NCBI GenBank assembly: GCA_034521755.1
Contig: JAXHMB010000004.1
Span: 372,001-436,000, forward strand
Reading direction: 5' to 3'
Origin: JAXHMB01 sp034521755
Lineage (GTDB): Bacteria; Bacteroidota; Rhodothermia; Balneolales; Balneolaceae
DNA: 64,000 bases
This document shows positions 17,158 through 24,858 of the stretch, piece after piece (the first letter of the stretch is position 1; each line of letters opens with the position of its first letter). The notes beneath the pieces are model-generated. The model saw only the letters and a list, made by a program, of their open reading frames with translations, ran no database searches and had not been told where the DNA came from. The position numbers and the translations under genes were made by a program.

Positions 17158-18406
17158 ATGACAAAACGACGAAAAATAACGCTTGGTGTTTTGGGCATTC
17201 CTCTTCTAGGTCTGTTCGCTCTCCTCATTTCTCTTTATCCTAAGTTTGCTGAGGATGTCCCCTCGATGCGGCCGTTTGGATGGATTGATCTCCCGGAAAC
17301 GCGCCCATATACAGAAAGAGAAATAGCCCCCGGTTATCGCGAGGCCGCCGATCGTGCCCGCGACCTGTTGCGCGATCATGTTAGAGACATCAACGTGCCG
17401 GCCTTCTCAGCTGCGATCGCTGTTGATGGAAAACTCGTCTGGTCCGCAGCCACAGGCTATGCAGACGTAGAGCAAAAGCGGAAGGCCACGCCAAACACAC
17501 TGTTCCGTATCGGGTCTACTTCGAAAGCGGTGACCGGAACCCTGTTTGCCCGTATGGTTGATGATCGAGCTCATCGACATCGATGCACCGATTTCCACTT
17601 ACGCGGAGCGATCTGCCCAATCCGGACTGGCCACAACTTACATCTCGACAGCTTGCCTCTCACACCGCGGGCATCGTGGGATACGAAGAAAATCGAGACT
17701 TGCATCGGAGTGTATGCGAACCATGCGACTTCATAACAGCCATAACAATGTTGCGGAGGGACTCGAGTATTTCGACGATACGGAACTGCTCTACGAGCCA
17801 GGAACAGATTTTTATTATTCGTCTTTTGACGTCAATCTACTATCCTTTGTCCTGCAGGAAGCTGGCGGAAAATCCTTTCAGGATCTAATGCAAGAACGTG
17901 TGCTGCATCCGCTCGGGCTGGAGAGCCCCCTTCCCGATGCCCCACATCCTGATCGTGCTGAGTTCTATCATATTCAAGAGGGGCAGGCGCAACGATGGCG
18001 AGATGTCGATCTCAGCATGAAGCTCGCAAGTGGAGGGTTCATGGCCACCCCCGGTGATCTGGCACTGCTTGGGGTAGCGTGGCTCGATGATGAATTCATC
18101 TCTGCTGAAACACGCCGGCAATTCTGGACGCCACAGACATTAGCAGATGGCACCGTCAACGAACAAAATTACGCGCTCAATTGGCGTGTCAGCGAAGCAA
18201 CCGAGCGTATTCCGTTCAGGTACATACATCACGGTGGTGTCTCGAAGGGTTCCATGTCTTGGCTTGCTGTGATTCCGGAACAACGCATGGCTATTGCCCT
18301 CACAATCAATACTCGGGTCTGGCCCTTTCCGCGCTGGTTGACCGTCTTTCCCAAGCTCGTACATGCCTTCAAAGATTCGACCTCGGCCGAGCTACAATCT
18401 CGGTAA
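17158..18406 (+). pseudogene. beta-lactamase-fold serine hydrolase (class C/EstB type) with multiple frameshifts
   Basis: The pieces together resemble a membrane-anchored penicillin-binding-protein-like serine hydrolase. Start ATG 17158 gives an N-terminal anchor (LGVLGIPLLGLFALLISLYP); TTG 17128 is less likely. The S-x-x-K nucleophile is in LFRIGSTSKAVTG, then LTSRQLASHTAGIVGYEE, a tyrosine region LYEPGTDFYYSSFDVNLLS and a terminal HHGGVSKGSMSW in place of KTG. The reading frame must change at about 17567 (extra C), about 17605 (extra G) and about 17690-17710 (less clear). GC-rich: 38 G/C in the 60 bases 17341-17400, the opposite of cassette A. Family members include esterases and peptidases as well as beta-lactamases. 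Confidence 0.75.
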
Positions 18407-18495
18407 AACATTACTCAAAATGACGGTGGACAAGGCATTTATCATGGACGCGCTTTCAGTTATCGGTGCGCTTATTTGGGGCAAAAGCCCCAACT

Positions 18496-18560
18496 GAATA
18501 ACCAGTGTCTCAACGCAGACCCCGAAGCCTCAGGGCCAGTTATGCGCAATGCCGTTAGCC
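18496..18560 (+). other. attC-like recombination site of cassette B
   Basis: 65 bases: R'' GAATAAC (18496-18502), L''-like CTCAAC region (18509-18514), apical CCC/GGG stem, L' GTTATG (18539-18544) and R' GTTAGCC (18554-18560). If cassette B begins TTATAC (17060-17065), its R'' should be GTATAAC; the observed one differs at one position. The L' segment GTTATGCGCAATG matches GTTATGCGCCATG of the cassette A site. The L'/L'' pairing and the 9-base spacer are weaker than in that site. Confidence 0.4.
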
Positions 18561-18650
18561 GTATTAAAACTTCCCTTCTCATATACTTTTTTGCTTTTTA
18601 TTTCGTATTCTTATGTTAATAACTTCGTAAGAACATAAAGCAATAGAATA

Positions 18651-18857
18651 ATGATTAAGAAACTCCAAAAAATCGGCAATAGTCGCGGCGTTTTGCTGGA
18701 AAAAGCCCTGCTCAAGCTTTTGAAAGTAGAGGATGACGACCAAGTTGAAATCATCCCACAAGATGAAGGACTTTTGATTAAAAAAGTCAGTGCAAAATCT
18801 GCCTACCAGGAAGTCAGCAAAAAGCATCGTAAATCGTTGGACAAACTGGGTGAATAA
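18651..18857 (+). CDS. AbrB/MazE-type antitoxin
   Basis: 68 residues. The swapped-hairpin AbrB/SpoVT DNA-binding domain is clear: KKLQKIGNSRGVLLEKALLK, then DDDQVEIIPQDEGLLIKKV. The C-terminal 20 residues are basic and helical, probably the toxin-binding tail. Its stop overlaps the toxin start (TAATG, one base), typical of toxin-antitoxin pairs. It should neutralise the Doc toxin and repress its own promoter. Confidence 0.85.
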   Translation: MIKKLQKIGNSRGVLLEKALLKLLKVEDDDQVEIIPQDEGLLIKKVSAKSAYQEVSKKHRKSLDKLGE

Positions 18858-19261
18858 TGAAGGAGCCTTCCTTTCTAACAGTGGAAGACATTTTATTCAT
18901 CCATGAGCAAGAGATTCAAAAAGCGGGCGGCGATCCGAGTATTCGACAAGAACAAAATATTCAGGCTTGCGCTGATGCTCCCAAAGCAAGTTTTGATGGA
19001 GAATACCTGAATGACCTATTTGAAATGGCAGCCAGCTATATCATTTGTTTAACAATCCGGCATCCCTTTGTCGATGGAAATAAGCGAACGGCTTTGGCCT
19101 CTGCCCTGACGTTTTTGTATCTCAATGGATATGAAATTGAAGAGTCTTATGATCTGGAACTTGCTGACTTGGTCTTGGACTTTTTATCAAAAGACAAATC
19201 TAATGAAGATGTTGTTAAACATTTGAAAGAAAATGCGATAGAAAGATATAGAAGCGTTTAG
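18857..19261 (+). CDS. doc: Doc (death-on-curing) family Fic-fold toxin
   Basis: 134 residues, normal for Doc. The Fic motif is HPFVDGNKRTALASAL; the lysine in GNKR, rather than GNGR, is the Doc variant, which phosphorylates elongation factor Tu in the P1 prototype rather than adenylylating targets. N-terminal LTVEDILFIHEQEI and the C-terminal leucine-rich helix are typical. Co-transcribed with the AbrB-type antitoxin by a one-base overlap, instead of the classical Phd antitoxin. It follows the attC-like site at 18496-18560; toxin-antitoxin genes are frequent integron cassettes, but no attC-like site is found after it. Confidence 0.9.
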   Translation: MKEPSFLTVEDILFIHEQEIQKAGGDPSIRQEQNIQACADAPKASFDGEYLNDLFEMAASYIICLTIRHPFVDGNKRTALASALTFLYLNGYEIEESYDLELADLVLDFLSKDKSNEDVVKHLKENAIERYRSV

Positions 19262-19379
19262 AAAAAATTTTAATATTTTCTACACAAGGTTGTAATACGT
19301 GTCATGCTGCTGAAGAAGTCCTATATTTTGAGGTGCAACAACCAGAACATCGCAATTCACCCATTAAAAAATCAGACTA

Positions 19380-19850
19380 ATGCTAAAACAAATCCTGCAA
19401 ACAGACGACTCCAAAACAACCCTTCTCATCCGCCTTATGGTAGGGGCGGTTTTTTTATCCGAAGGCATACAAAAATTTCTTTATCCGGCACAACGAGGTG
19501 TCGGCCGGTTTGAGGGGATGGGATTTCCCGCCCCGGAATTCTTTGGAAATTTTGTCGGAGCGTTTGAAATTGTAGCGGGGATACTCATTTTGGCCGGACT
19601 CCTCACCCGTGCCGGAGCCCTGACTACCTTTATTATTATGACGGTCGCCATAATCGTAACCAAAATACCCATTGCTTTCGGAGCCAGCTTTGGCCCATTT
19701 GAATTGCGGGAGCTAAGCACCTACGGTTTCTGGAGTATGGCCCACGAAATGCGCACCGACTGGGCTATGTGGCTCGGCAGCCTGTTTTTGATGATCAAGG
19801 GCGGAGGCAAATGGTCGATTGATCTTGAACTTTCGAAAGCAAACGAATAA
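19380..19850 (+). CDS. DoxX-family membrane protein
   Basis: 156 residues with four membrane helices (about 15-30, 54-72, 75-95, 118-140). LLIRLMVGAVFLSEGIQKFL and GRFEGMGFPAPEFFG are the conserved DoxX entry, followed by GAFEIVAGILILAGLLTRAGA. DoxX proteins are inner-membrane proteins linked to redox and sulphur metabolism, mostly without a defined reaction. Its stop codon abuts the ATG of the amino-acid permease gene, so the two form an operon. A smaller DoxX relative lies at 33883-34266. Confidence 0.85.
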   Translation: MLKQILQTDDSKTTLLIRLMVGAVFLSEGIQKFLYPAQRGVGRFEGMGFPAPEFFGNFVGAFEIVAGILILAGLLTRAGALTTFIIMTVAIIVTKIPIAFGASFGPFELRELSTYGFWSMAHEMRTDWAMWLGSLFLMIKGGGKWSIDLELSKANE

Positions 19851-21145
19851 ATGAAGAACGAACTCAAGCGAGACCTCAAAACGCCCGGGGCTATACTGAT
19901 GGGGCTCGGGTCTATTGTTGGAACCGGCATATTCGTCAGTATTGCCATTGCCACGCAGGTAGCCGGTAACGGTATCATCATTGCTATTGTCATAGCTGCT
20001 GTTCTTGCCACTTTGAACGGACTAAGCAGCGCGCAGCTTGCAGCAGCCCATCCGGTAAGCGGGGGCACGTACGAATATGGCAATCGATTTCTCAATTCTT
20101 ATTTCGGTTTTACCGCAGGGTGGATGTTCCTCGTTGCCAAATCCGCCTCGGCAGCAACGGCTGTACTGGGGTGCATAGGCTACCTGTTTTATGCCTTTGA
20201 TATTGAGGCAGGGGCGTGGATGATAGTCGCATCCGGGCTGGTATTGCTTCTGCTTATGACCTTTTTGGTTTCAGGTGGAATCAGCCGAAGCAACCAGGCC
20301 AATAAAGTTATTGTATCCATAACACTATTGGGACTTGCCGGCCTTGTTGTCATCGGTTTCTTTGTCAACGGGCTTCCTGCAAGGCCCATTGCAGATGCAT
20401 TTACCGACACCTCCGGCTCGGGCATCTTATATGCTTCGGCACTCATGTTCGTAGCTTATACCGGCTATGGACGCATTGCCACGCTTGGTGAAGAAGTCAG
20501 CGAACCCCGAACCACTATCCCGAAAGCTATTATTTGGGCTATGGTATTTATTGTGAATCCTGTATCGTAGCAGTATCGCTGACAGCCCTGCAGGTTATGG
20601 GAGCTGAAACATTCGGACAAACTATTGAAGGAGAAGCGGCACCGCTCATGATGGTTGCACAAGCCTTGTCTGTGCCTGTTATTGGACCGGTAATAACGCT
20701 TGCTGCAATAACGGCGATGTTGGGAGTTCTGCTGAACCTTATCCTGGGACTGTCGCGGGTAATGCTGAGTATGGCGCGGCGAAGAGACCTGCCCGGCAAG
20801 CTGACAAAAGTAAATCCCGAAACAAAAAGTCCGGCCATTGCGGTGTGGGTAACCGGGTTAATTATCGGGGTGTTAGTGCTGAGCGGAGATGTTGTTTTCA
20901 CCTGGTCGTTTAGTGCTTTTACGGTTCTTATTTATTATGCTATTACAAACCTGTCCGCATTCTTAATGCCGGCTGACTTAAGGCTATATCCCCGATGGAT
21001 ACCGGCGCTTGGTTTGGGAGGATGTCTTTTTCTGATATTCTGGATCGAGCCCAAGTTTTGGATCATGGGGCTTTCGCTACTGGGTGCCGGGCTTATTTGG
21101 CATTTAATTGCCTTAAAACTTAAAACAAAGAGATCTCTACAATAG
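19851..21145 (+). pseudogene. APC-family amino-acid permease, frameshifted
   Basis: Two frames join into about 430 residues with around twelve membrane helices, the standard size of APC permeases. The start PGAILMGLGSIVGTGIFVSI is the substrate-contacting unwound helix 1 motif (GSIVGTGIF); AQLAAAHPVSGGTYEYGNRF, then ARRRDLPGKLTKVNPETKSP between helices 8 and 9, confirm the family. The first frame ends at TAG 20568 after VFIVNPVS; the second resumes at CIVAVSLTALQVMGAE. Restoring one missing base near 20550-20560 joins them. ATG 19851 follows the DoxX stop directly. Probable role: uptake or exchange of neutral amino acids, substrate unassigned. Confidence 0.85.
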
Positions 21146-21253
21146 AAAACTGCCTGATTTTACCTGCTTGCCTTTGCGGTTTAATTTTTGTCATTTAATT
21201 ATCTAATTGAACCACCCAAAGCCTTCACTTTAAATAAAAGCTGAGGTATTATT

Positions 21254-21830
21254 ATGGACAGATCAATTTCACGAAAAGGGTTTTTAAAATCCGCAACGGT
21301 ACTGGGAATGGGCAGCATGCTGTGGAGCATGCCTGAGATAGAACAAAACACTATTCATCAACCGAATCCCGACCTCGTATTAGATCCCAATGAGGGAGAA
21401 GTATACTTGATTGGAGAACGGCAAGGCCGTATAACGATAAAAGTGGACAAGCAAAATAAGGGCATTGAAACTATGTCGCTTCCTTACAGAAGATATCAGG
21501 CCCGGCGACGGGATACCGGTACACAAGCACTCTTCAGAAGAAGAGCTTATTTTTATTGAAAAGGGAACCGGTATATTTACCTTTGGAGATGAACAGTATG
21601 AAGTAGCGGCGGGAAGCATGGCACTGGTTCCCAGAACGGTATGGCATGGACTTCGCAATGAAAGTGATGAAATGCTGATGACGATGGTTTTCGGATACAC
21701 TCCCGCAGGGTTTGAAGACTATTTCAGGGTAATCGGAGTTAAACCCGGAGAACCATCGAAGGAATTAACTAGTGAAGATTGGCAACAGATCAATGATGAA
21801 TTTGGTGTCGTTTATCAAGATTTAAATTAA
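21254..21830 (+). pseudogene. exported cupin-domain protein, frameshifted
   Basis: The first part (21254 on) starts with a Tat-like signal, SISRKGFLKSATVLGMGSML, then …EGEVYLIGERQGRITIKVDK…; the second frame gives LTEDIRPGDGIPVHKHSSEE, LIFIEKGTGIFTFGDEQYEV, AAGSMALVPRTVWHGLRN, a full cupin beta-barrel with metal ligands G..HKH and E. Joining near 21482 needs one extra base; total length is about 191 residues. Single-cupin proteins of this sort bind metals and small acids; no reaction can be assigned. The VOC-domain gene follows 18 bases later, on the same strand. Confidence 0.75.
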
Positions 21831-21848
21831 TTAACTCAATTATAGAAG

Positions 21849-22160
21849 ATGAAATTCAACCATATTGGCATTCCCACAAAAGACCGGTTTGAAGGAGAGA
21901 TTGATTTGCCCGATCTAAAAATGACGGTATCAGATCATGAAGATAATCCCTATGGAATTCAGTGGCAGCGATACTGGGACGATGCACACTACCCTGATTT
22001 GGTGAAAACCATACCGCACGTGGCTTTCGAAGTGGATGATTTGATGGCAGAACTGGAAGACAAAAATGTCATTATTGAACCCAATTCACCAAGCGAAGGA
22101 CTGCTGGTCGCTTTTATTGAAGTGAACGGTGCGCCTGTTGAGCTTATGGAATACTCCTAA
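21849..22160 (+). CDS. VOC (glyoxalase/bleomycin-resistance fold) protein
   Basis: 103 residues, one VOC unit. MKFNHIGIPTKDRFEG begins the first beta-alpha-beta module with a metal-type His at position 4, and TIPHVAFEVDDLMAELEDK the second, ending FIEVNGAPVELMEYS with the usual terminal Glu. The module is shorter than stand-alone glyoxalases, so it must dimerise to make an active site. Located 18 bases after the cupin gene and probably co-transcribed. Function unknown. Confidence 0.75.
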   Translation: MKFNHIGIPTKDRFEGEIDLPDLKMTVSDHEDNPYGIQWQRYWDDAHYPDLVKTIPHVAFEVDDLMAELEDKNVIIEPNSPSEGLLVAFIEVNGAPVELMEYS

Positions 22161-22222
22161 GATTTTTAGAACCGGACAATTCGCTAAAGCATCAGGCCTG
22201 TTTAAACTCCAGGCTTTTCTTT

Positions 22223-22497
22223 TCAAGCACTACGCGCCGATGGTGCCCATGCAGGCATAGGAGGGTAAGTCTGGGCAACTTTTTCGAGGTAAAAGGAGGT
22301 CTTTTTTTCTTGCTCTTTGCATTTGCGTTCAAGCGTCCTGAGCTCAAAATTAAGCTTGTCGAAATCTACCGACCCCCTCACAACATCGTTCGGCGAATAT
22401 ACTCCGTCAGCTCTTTTTCAAATGCACAGACAAACACCATTTTCTTTTTACTGTGGTGATACATCCGCCGTATATCTCTGATTACTTGCATTGTCAT
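22223..22497 (-). pseudogene. short hypothetical gene with a one-base deletion
   Basis: From ATG 22497 the frame reads MTMQVIRDIRRMYHHSKKK, then FVCAFEKELTEYIRR, and hits TGA at 22378-22380. A shifted frame continues RNDVVRGSVDFDKLNFEL, then KEQEKKTSFYLEKVAQTYPP and ends at 22223. Adding one A on the coding strand near 22389 gives a smooth 91-residue protein, basic and helical. I do not recognise the family. The opposite-strand frame at 22511-22801 overlaps the next gene and looks random, so this strand is preferred. Confidence 0.45.
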
Positions 22498-22657
22498 ATA
22501 ATGCAAAATAATGGCGGTGGTGAAACCGTGGTGTCACCCTGATTGGTTTTTGCCCGCACCCTCGGCTTTACAGATGCCTTTCATCAAAAGACAGATCAGG
22601 CACTATGCTTGTGTAAGCAAACCGGCAGTGATGGGTTTTGACAATGGCTCAAGCATT

Positions 22658-23161
22658 TTATTTATAAATCACAACCGAAGTAGCTACCAGCGCATATTCC
22701 TTTTGTGGGCCCTTGATGGCATCAGGATCATTACCGGCATCTTCGGCGTAGTGCTTGGCATCTTTTTCAGAAATTGTTTTTACACTAAACGTACCGTTTA
22801 ATTTTACTTTTGCGCCACTGGTATTGGTAGGGACAAAAAAGCTGTAGTCCTGAAAACTGATGCGCGCCATTTTTCCACCACTCTGCAATATGAAAAAACA
22901 TCCTTTCTTTTGGCAAACCTTATTAATAGTACCTTCTGTAGTTACGGTCTTATTATCAAACTCCGCTGATTTAGCCACCAGATCATTCAGGGCAATCTGG
23001 GGAAGCTCTTTGTTAAAAGAAGAACCAAATACACGGTATTCATCTGTTTGTTCTATGGGATCAGAAAGCTGGATATAGTCTTTTTCTTTGTCGCTATCCT
23101 GGGCAGTAATAACCGTTGAAAAGCAGAATACAACAGCAATTAGAAGGGGCAATAATTTCAT
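22658..23161 (-). CDS. exported DUF4920-domain protein
   Basis: 167 residues with a cleavable signal peptide (LLPLLIAVVFCFSTVITAQD). The body carries KTVTTEGTINKVCQKKGCFF, IRISFQDYSFFVPTNTSGAK-like strands and KLNGTFSVKTISEKDAKHYA, the conserved features of DUF4920, a small OB-like periplasmic domain with a CxxKGC pair in Bacteroidota-type genomes. The paired cysteines suggest metal or thiol chemistry, unproven. It is divergent from the rhodanese gene, with a strong hairpin in the intervening 140 bases. Confidence 0.8.
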   Translation of the reverse strand: MKLLPLLIAVVFCFSTVITAQDSDKEKDYIQLSDPIEQTDEYRVFGSSFNKELPQIALNDLVAKSAEFDNKTVTTEGTINKVCQKKGCFFILQSGGKMARISFQDYSFFVPTNTSGAKVKLNGTFSVKTISEKDAKHYAEDAGNDPDAIKGPQKEYALVATSVVIYK

Positions 23162-23224
23162 AATGGCATACTTTTTGACTTTTGAATGAGGTGAATAGTA
23201 GGGAGAAATTATGAAGTTATAAAG

Positions 23225-23257
23225 AAGCAGTTCTTTCTGTAAGAAATAACTGCTTTT
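23225..23257 (+). terminator. hairpin with T-tract between divergent genes
   Basis: AAGCAGTT (23225-23232) pairs with AACTGCTT (23248-23255) and TTTCT with AGAAA inside it, followed by TTTTCTG. It lies in the leader of the rhodanese gene and could be a terminator or attenuator; no upstream plus-strand gene needs it. Confidence 0.5.
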
Positions 23258-23301
23258 CTGTTACTCATAGATCAATAACAAGAACAGAAACTTTTTCTTA
23301 T

Positions 23302-23661
23302 ATGAAACTGACAAACATACTTCCCACCATTATGGGACTTGACAGTATTTCTCCGGAAGTCCTAAATCAAAATATAGCAGCCGGCTCGGTGGTGGTTTTC
23401 GATGTAAACAGTCGGCAAAGCTGGATGGAAAACCACGTGCCCGGTGCTACCAATCTCGATCCTTTGAATTTTACAGAAGGGGATTTACCTGCAGACAAAT
23501 CATCACTGCTGGTGTTTTACTGCTCCAATCCTATGTGCCGAAAAGCCCCCAATGCAGCCAGGAAAGCTAAAAAGATGGAATATTCCAATGTTCATGTAAT
23601 GTCCGCCGGAATTAGTGGCTGGATTTCAGCCGGATTGTCTGTAGAAAACGGCAGCTCTTAA
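23302..23661 (+). CDS. rhodanese-like sulfurtransferase domain protein
   Basis: 119 residues, a single rhodanese domain. SVVVFDVNSRQSWMENHVPG and ATNLDPLNF are the CH2A-type region; LLVFYCSNPMCRKAPNAARK contains the active-site loop, with the persulfide-carrying cysteine expected to be the first Cys; VHVMSAGISGWISAGL ends the fold. No signal peptide is obvious, so cytoplasmic. The C-S-N-P-M-C-R loop is that of sulfur carriers acting on small acceptors. A hairpin with a T-tract lies in its leader. Confidence 0.85.
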   Translation: MKLTNILPTIMGLDSISPEVLNQNIAAGSVVVFDVNSRQSWMENHVPGATNLDPLNFTEGDLPADKSSLLVFYCSNPMCRKAPNAARKAKKMEYSNVHVMSAGISGWISAGLSVENGSS

Positions 23662-23725
23662 CTTTTTTAGCTTTATTGTAAGAAATAGTATCCAACCTGA
23701 TACTAATGGATAAAAGAAGTTAAAC

Positions 23726-24238
23726 ATGACTGAGGCCCGGCAACTGGAAATCTTTAAAAACTGGCTGCAACAGTATAAAGCCCTGCTTTTTAAAGTAGTA
23801 CGCGCTTATGCCTTTTCTGAATCTGGTCGTGAAGACTTATTTCAGGAGATAAGCATTCAGGTTTGGAGGTCTATTCCGAACTTCAGAAAAGAGTCTGCGG
23901 TCACGACCTGGATATATCGTGTGGCATTAAACACCGCTATCCGCTGGAATCAGAAAGAGCAAAAGCATCAAAAAAGGCAGCAACGTCTGGCTGATTATGA
24001 ACACTTGCTGGAAAAGAAGGAAGAAAAAGAAGACCCGCGTTTGGATTGGCTGTATGAAGAAATAAGTCGACTGGACGAGATTGACCGTTCGCTTTGCCTG
24101 CTTATGCTCGACGGATTCAGCTATCGCGAAATGTCAGATATTCTCGGGATCAGTGAATCTAATATTGGGGTAAAAATCCACCGCATTAAAAAATATCTTA
24201 TAGAAAAATCAAAGGAGTATGACAACCATGGAATTTGA
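23726..24238 (+). CDS. ECF-type RNA polymerase sigma factor
   Basis: 170 residues. Region 2: LFKVVRAYAFSESGREDLFQ, then EISIQVWRSIPNFRKESAVT and TWIYRVALNTAI; region 4: LCLLMLDGFSYREMSDILGI then SESNIGVKIHRIKKYLIEKS. This is an extracytoplasmic-function sigma factor, about the normal length. The next gene overlaps its 3' end by 11 bases, so it is translationally coupled to a membrane partner that is the likely anti-sigma factor. The signal is unknown. Confidence 0.9.
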   Translation: MTEARQLEIFKNWLQQYKALLFKVVRAYAFSESGREDLFQEISIQVWRSIPNFRKESAVTTWIYRVALNTAIRWNQKEQKHQKRQQRLADYEHLLEKKEEKEDPRLDWLYEEISRLDEIDRSLCLLMLDGFSYREMSDILGISESNIGVKIHRIKKYLIEKSKEYDNHGI

Positions 24239-24812
24239 AGTGATAAAAAAAATATGGGATGAGCAGAATCAGCAACAAATGTATGTCGTAAATGAAGAAG
24301 CTCTGCATCGCAACATTCAGTCAAAAAAAAGGAAAGCAATTCGACTGACAAATTTAAATGACTTTGGGCTTATTGGTACCGGTATCATAACTGCAATGGC
24401 CTATACATTTATCGCTATCATAAATGAAACACCGGTTATTTTTGATTACCTGATTGTCACTTCACTAATCTGTATTTCAGGCTATGTTTGGTACGGCCGC
24501 ATACAGCGACAGAAAACAGGAATGCGGTTTGATCGCACCATCCTGGGTGATTTGGATCACACCATTTCCAATGTAGATTACGAAGTGAAACGATCACGGT
24601 CTATGGTTTGGTGGTTCTTACTGCCGCTGGCCATTCTTGTAGTGCTCAATATGTCAACAGCTGATGAAGCTTCTATTTGGGAATGGCTGGGAATCGCAGC
24701 CTGCTTTGTACTTTCTGACTTGTTGATACGATGGGAATATATTTATAAACAAAGGCCAAAACTGAAGAGGCTTAAAGATTTACGGACTAATCTATTAGAA
24801 GAATCTGAATAA
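24228..24812 (+). CDS. membrane protein coupled to the ECF sigma factor (possible anti-sigma factor)
   Basis: 194 residues from ATG 24228, ten bases after AAGGAG (24213-24218); the upstream ATG 24219 is only one base from it and less likely. A cytoplasmic N-terminus of about 45 residues (EVIKKIWDEQNQQQMYVVNE) precedes two membrane pairs (about 47-90 and 120-160) and a basic tail. There is no zinc-binding anti-sigma domain, but overlapping gene order and topology resemble ECF partner proteins found in Bacteroidota-type genomes. I infer sigma-factor control; no named family. Confidence 0.65.
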   Translation: MEFEVIKKIWDEQNQQQMYVVNEEALHRNIQSKKRKAIRLTNLNDFGLIGTGIITAMAYTFIAIINETPVIFDYLIVTSLICISGYVWYGRIQRQKTGMRFDRTILGDLDHTISNVDYEVKRSRSMVWWFLLPLAILVVLNMSTADEASIWEWLGIAACFVLSDLLIRWEYIYKQRPKLKRLKDLRTNLLEESE

Positions 24813-24858
24813 CTATTTTTTTATTATACTTACCAGAAATAATTAAGGAACAAGGCTT

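Noticed and set aside
19262..19379. Third attC-like site after doc
   Set aside because: No RYYYAAC/GTTRRRY pair with complementary inner arms; GACTAAT at 19374 matches the expected GGCTAAC at only five of seven positions.
19304..19513. Plus-strand 69-residue frame at the DoxX start
   Set aside because: Shadow of the DoxX gene in another frame.
22511..22801. 96-residue plus-strand frame
   Set aside because: It overlaps the DUF4920 gene on the other strand; no signal, composition or family.
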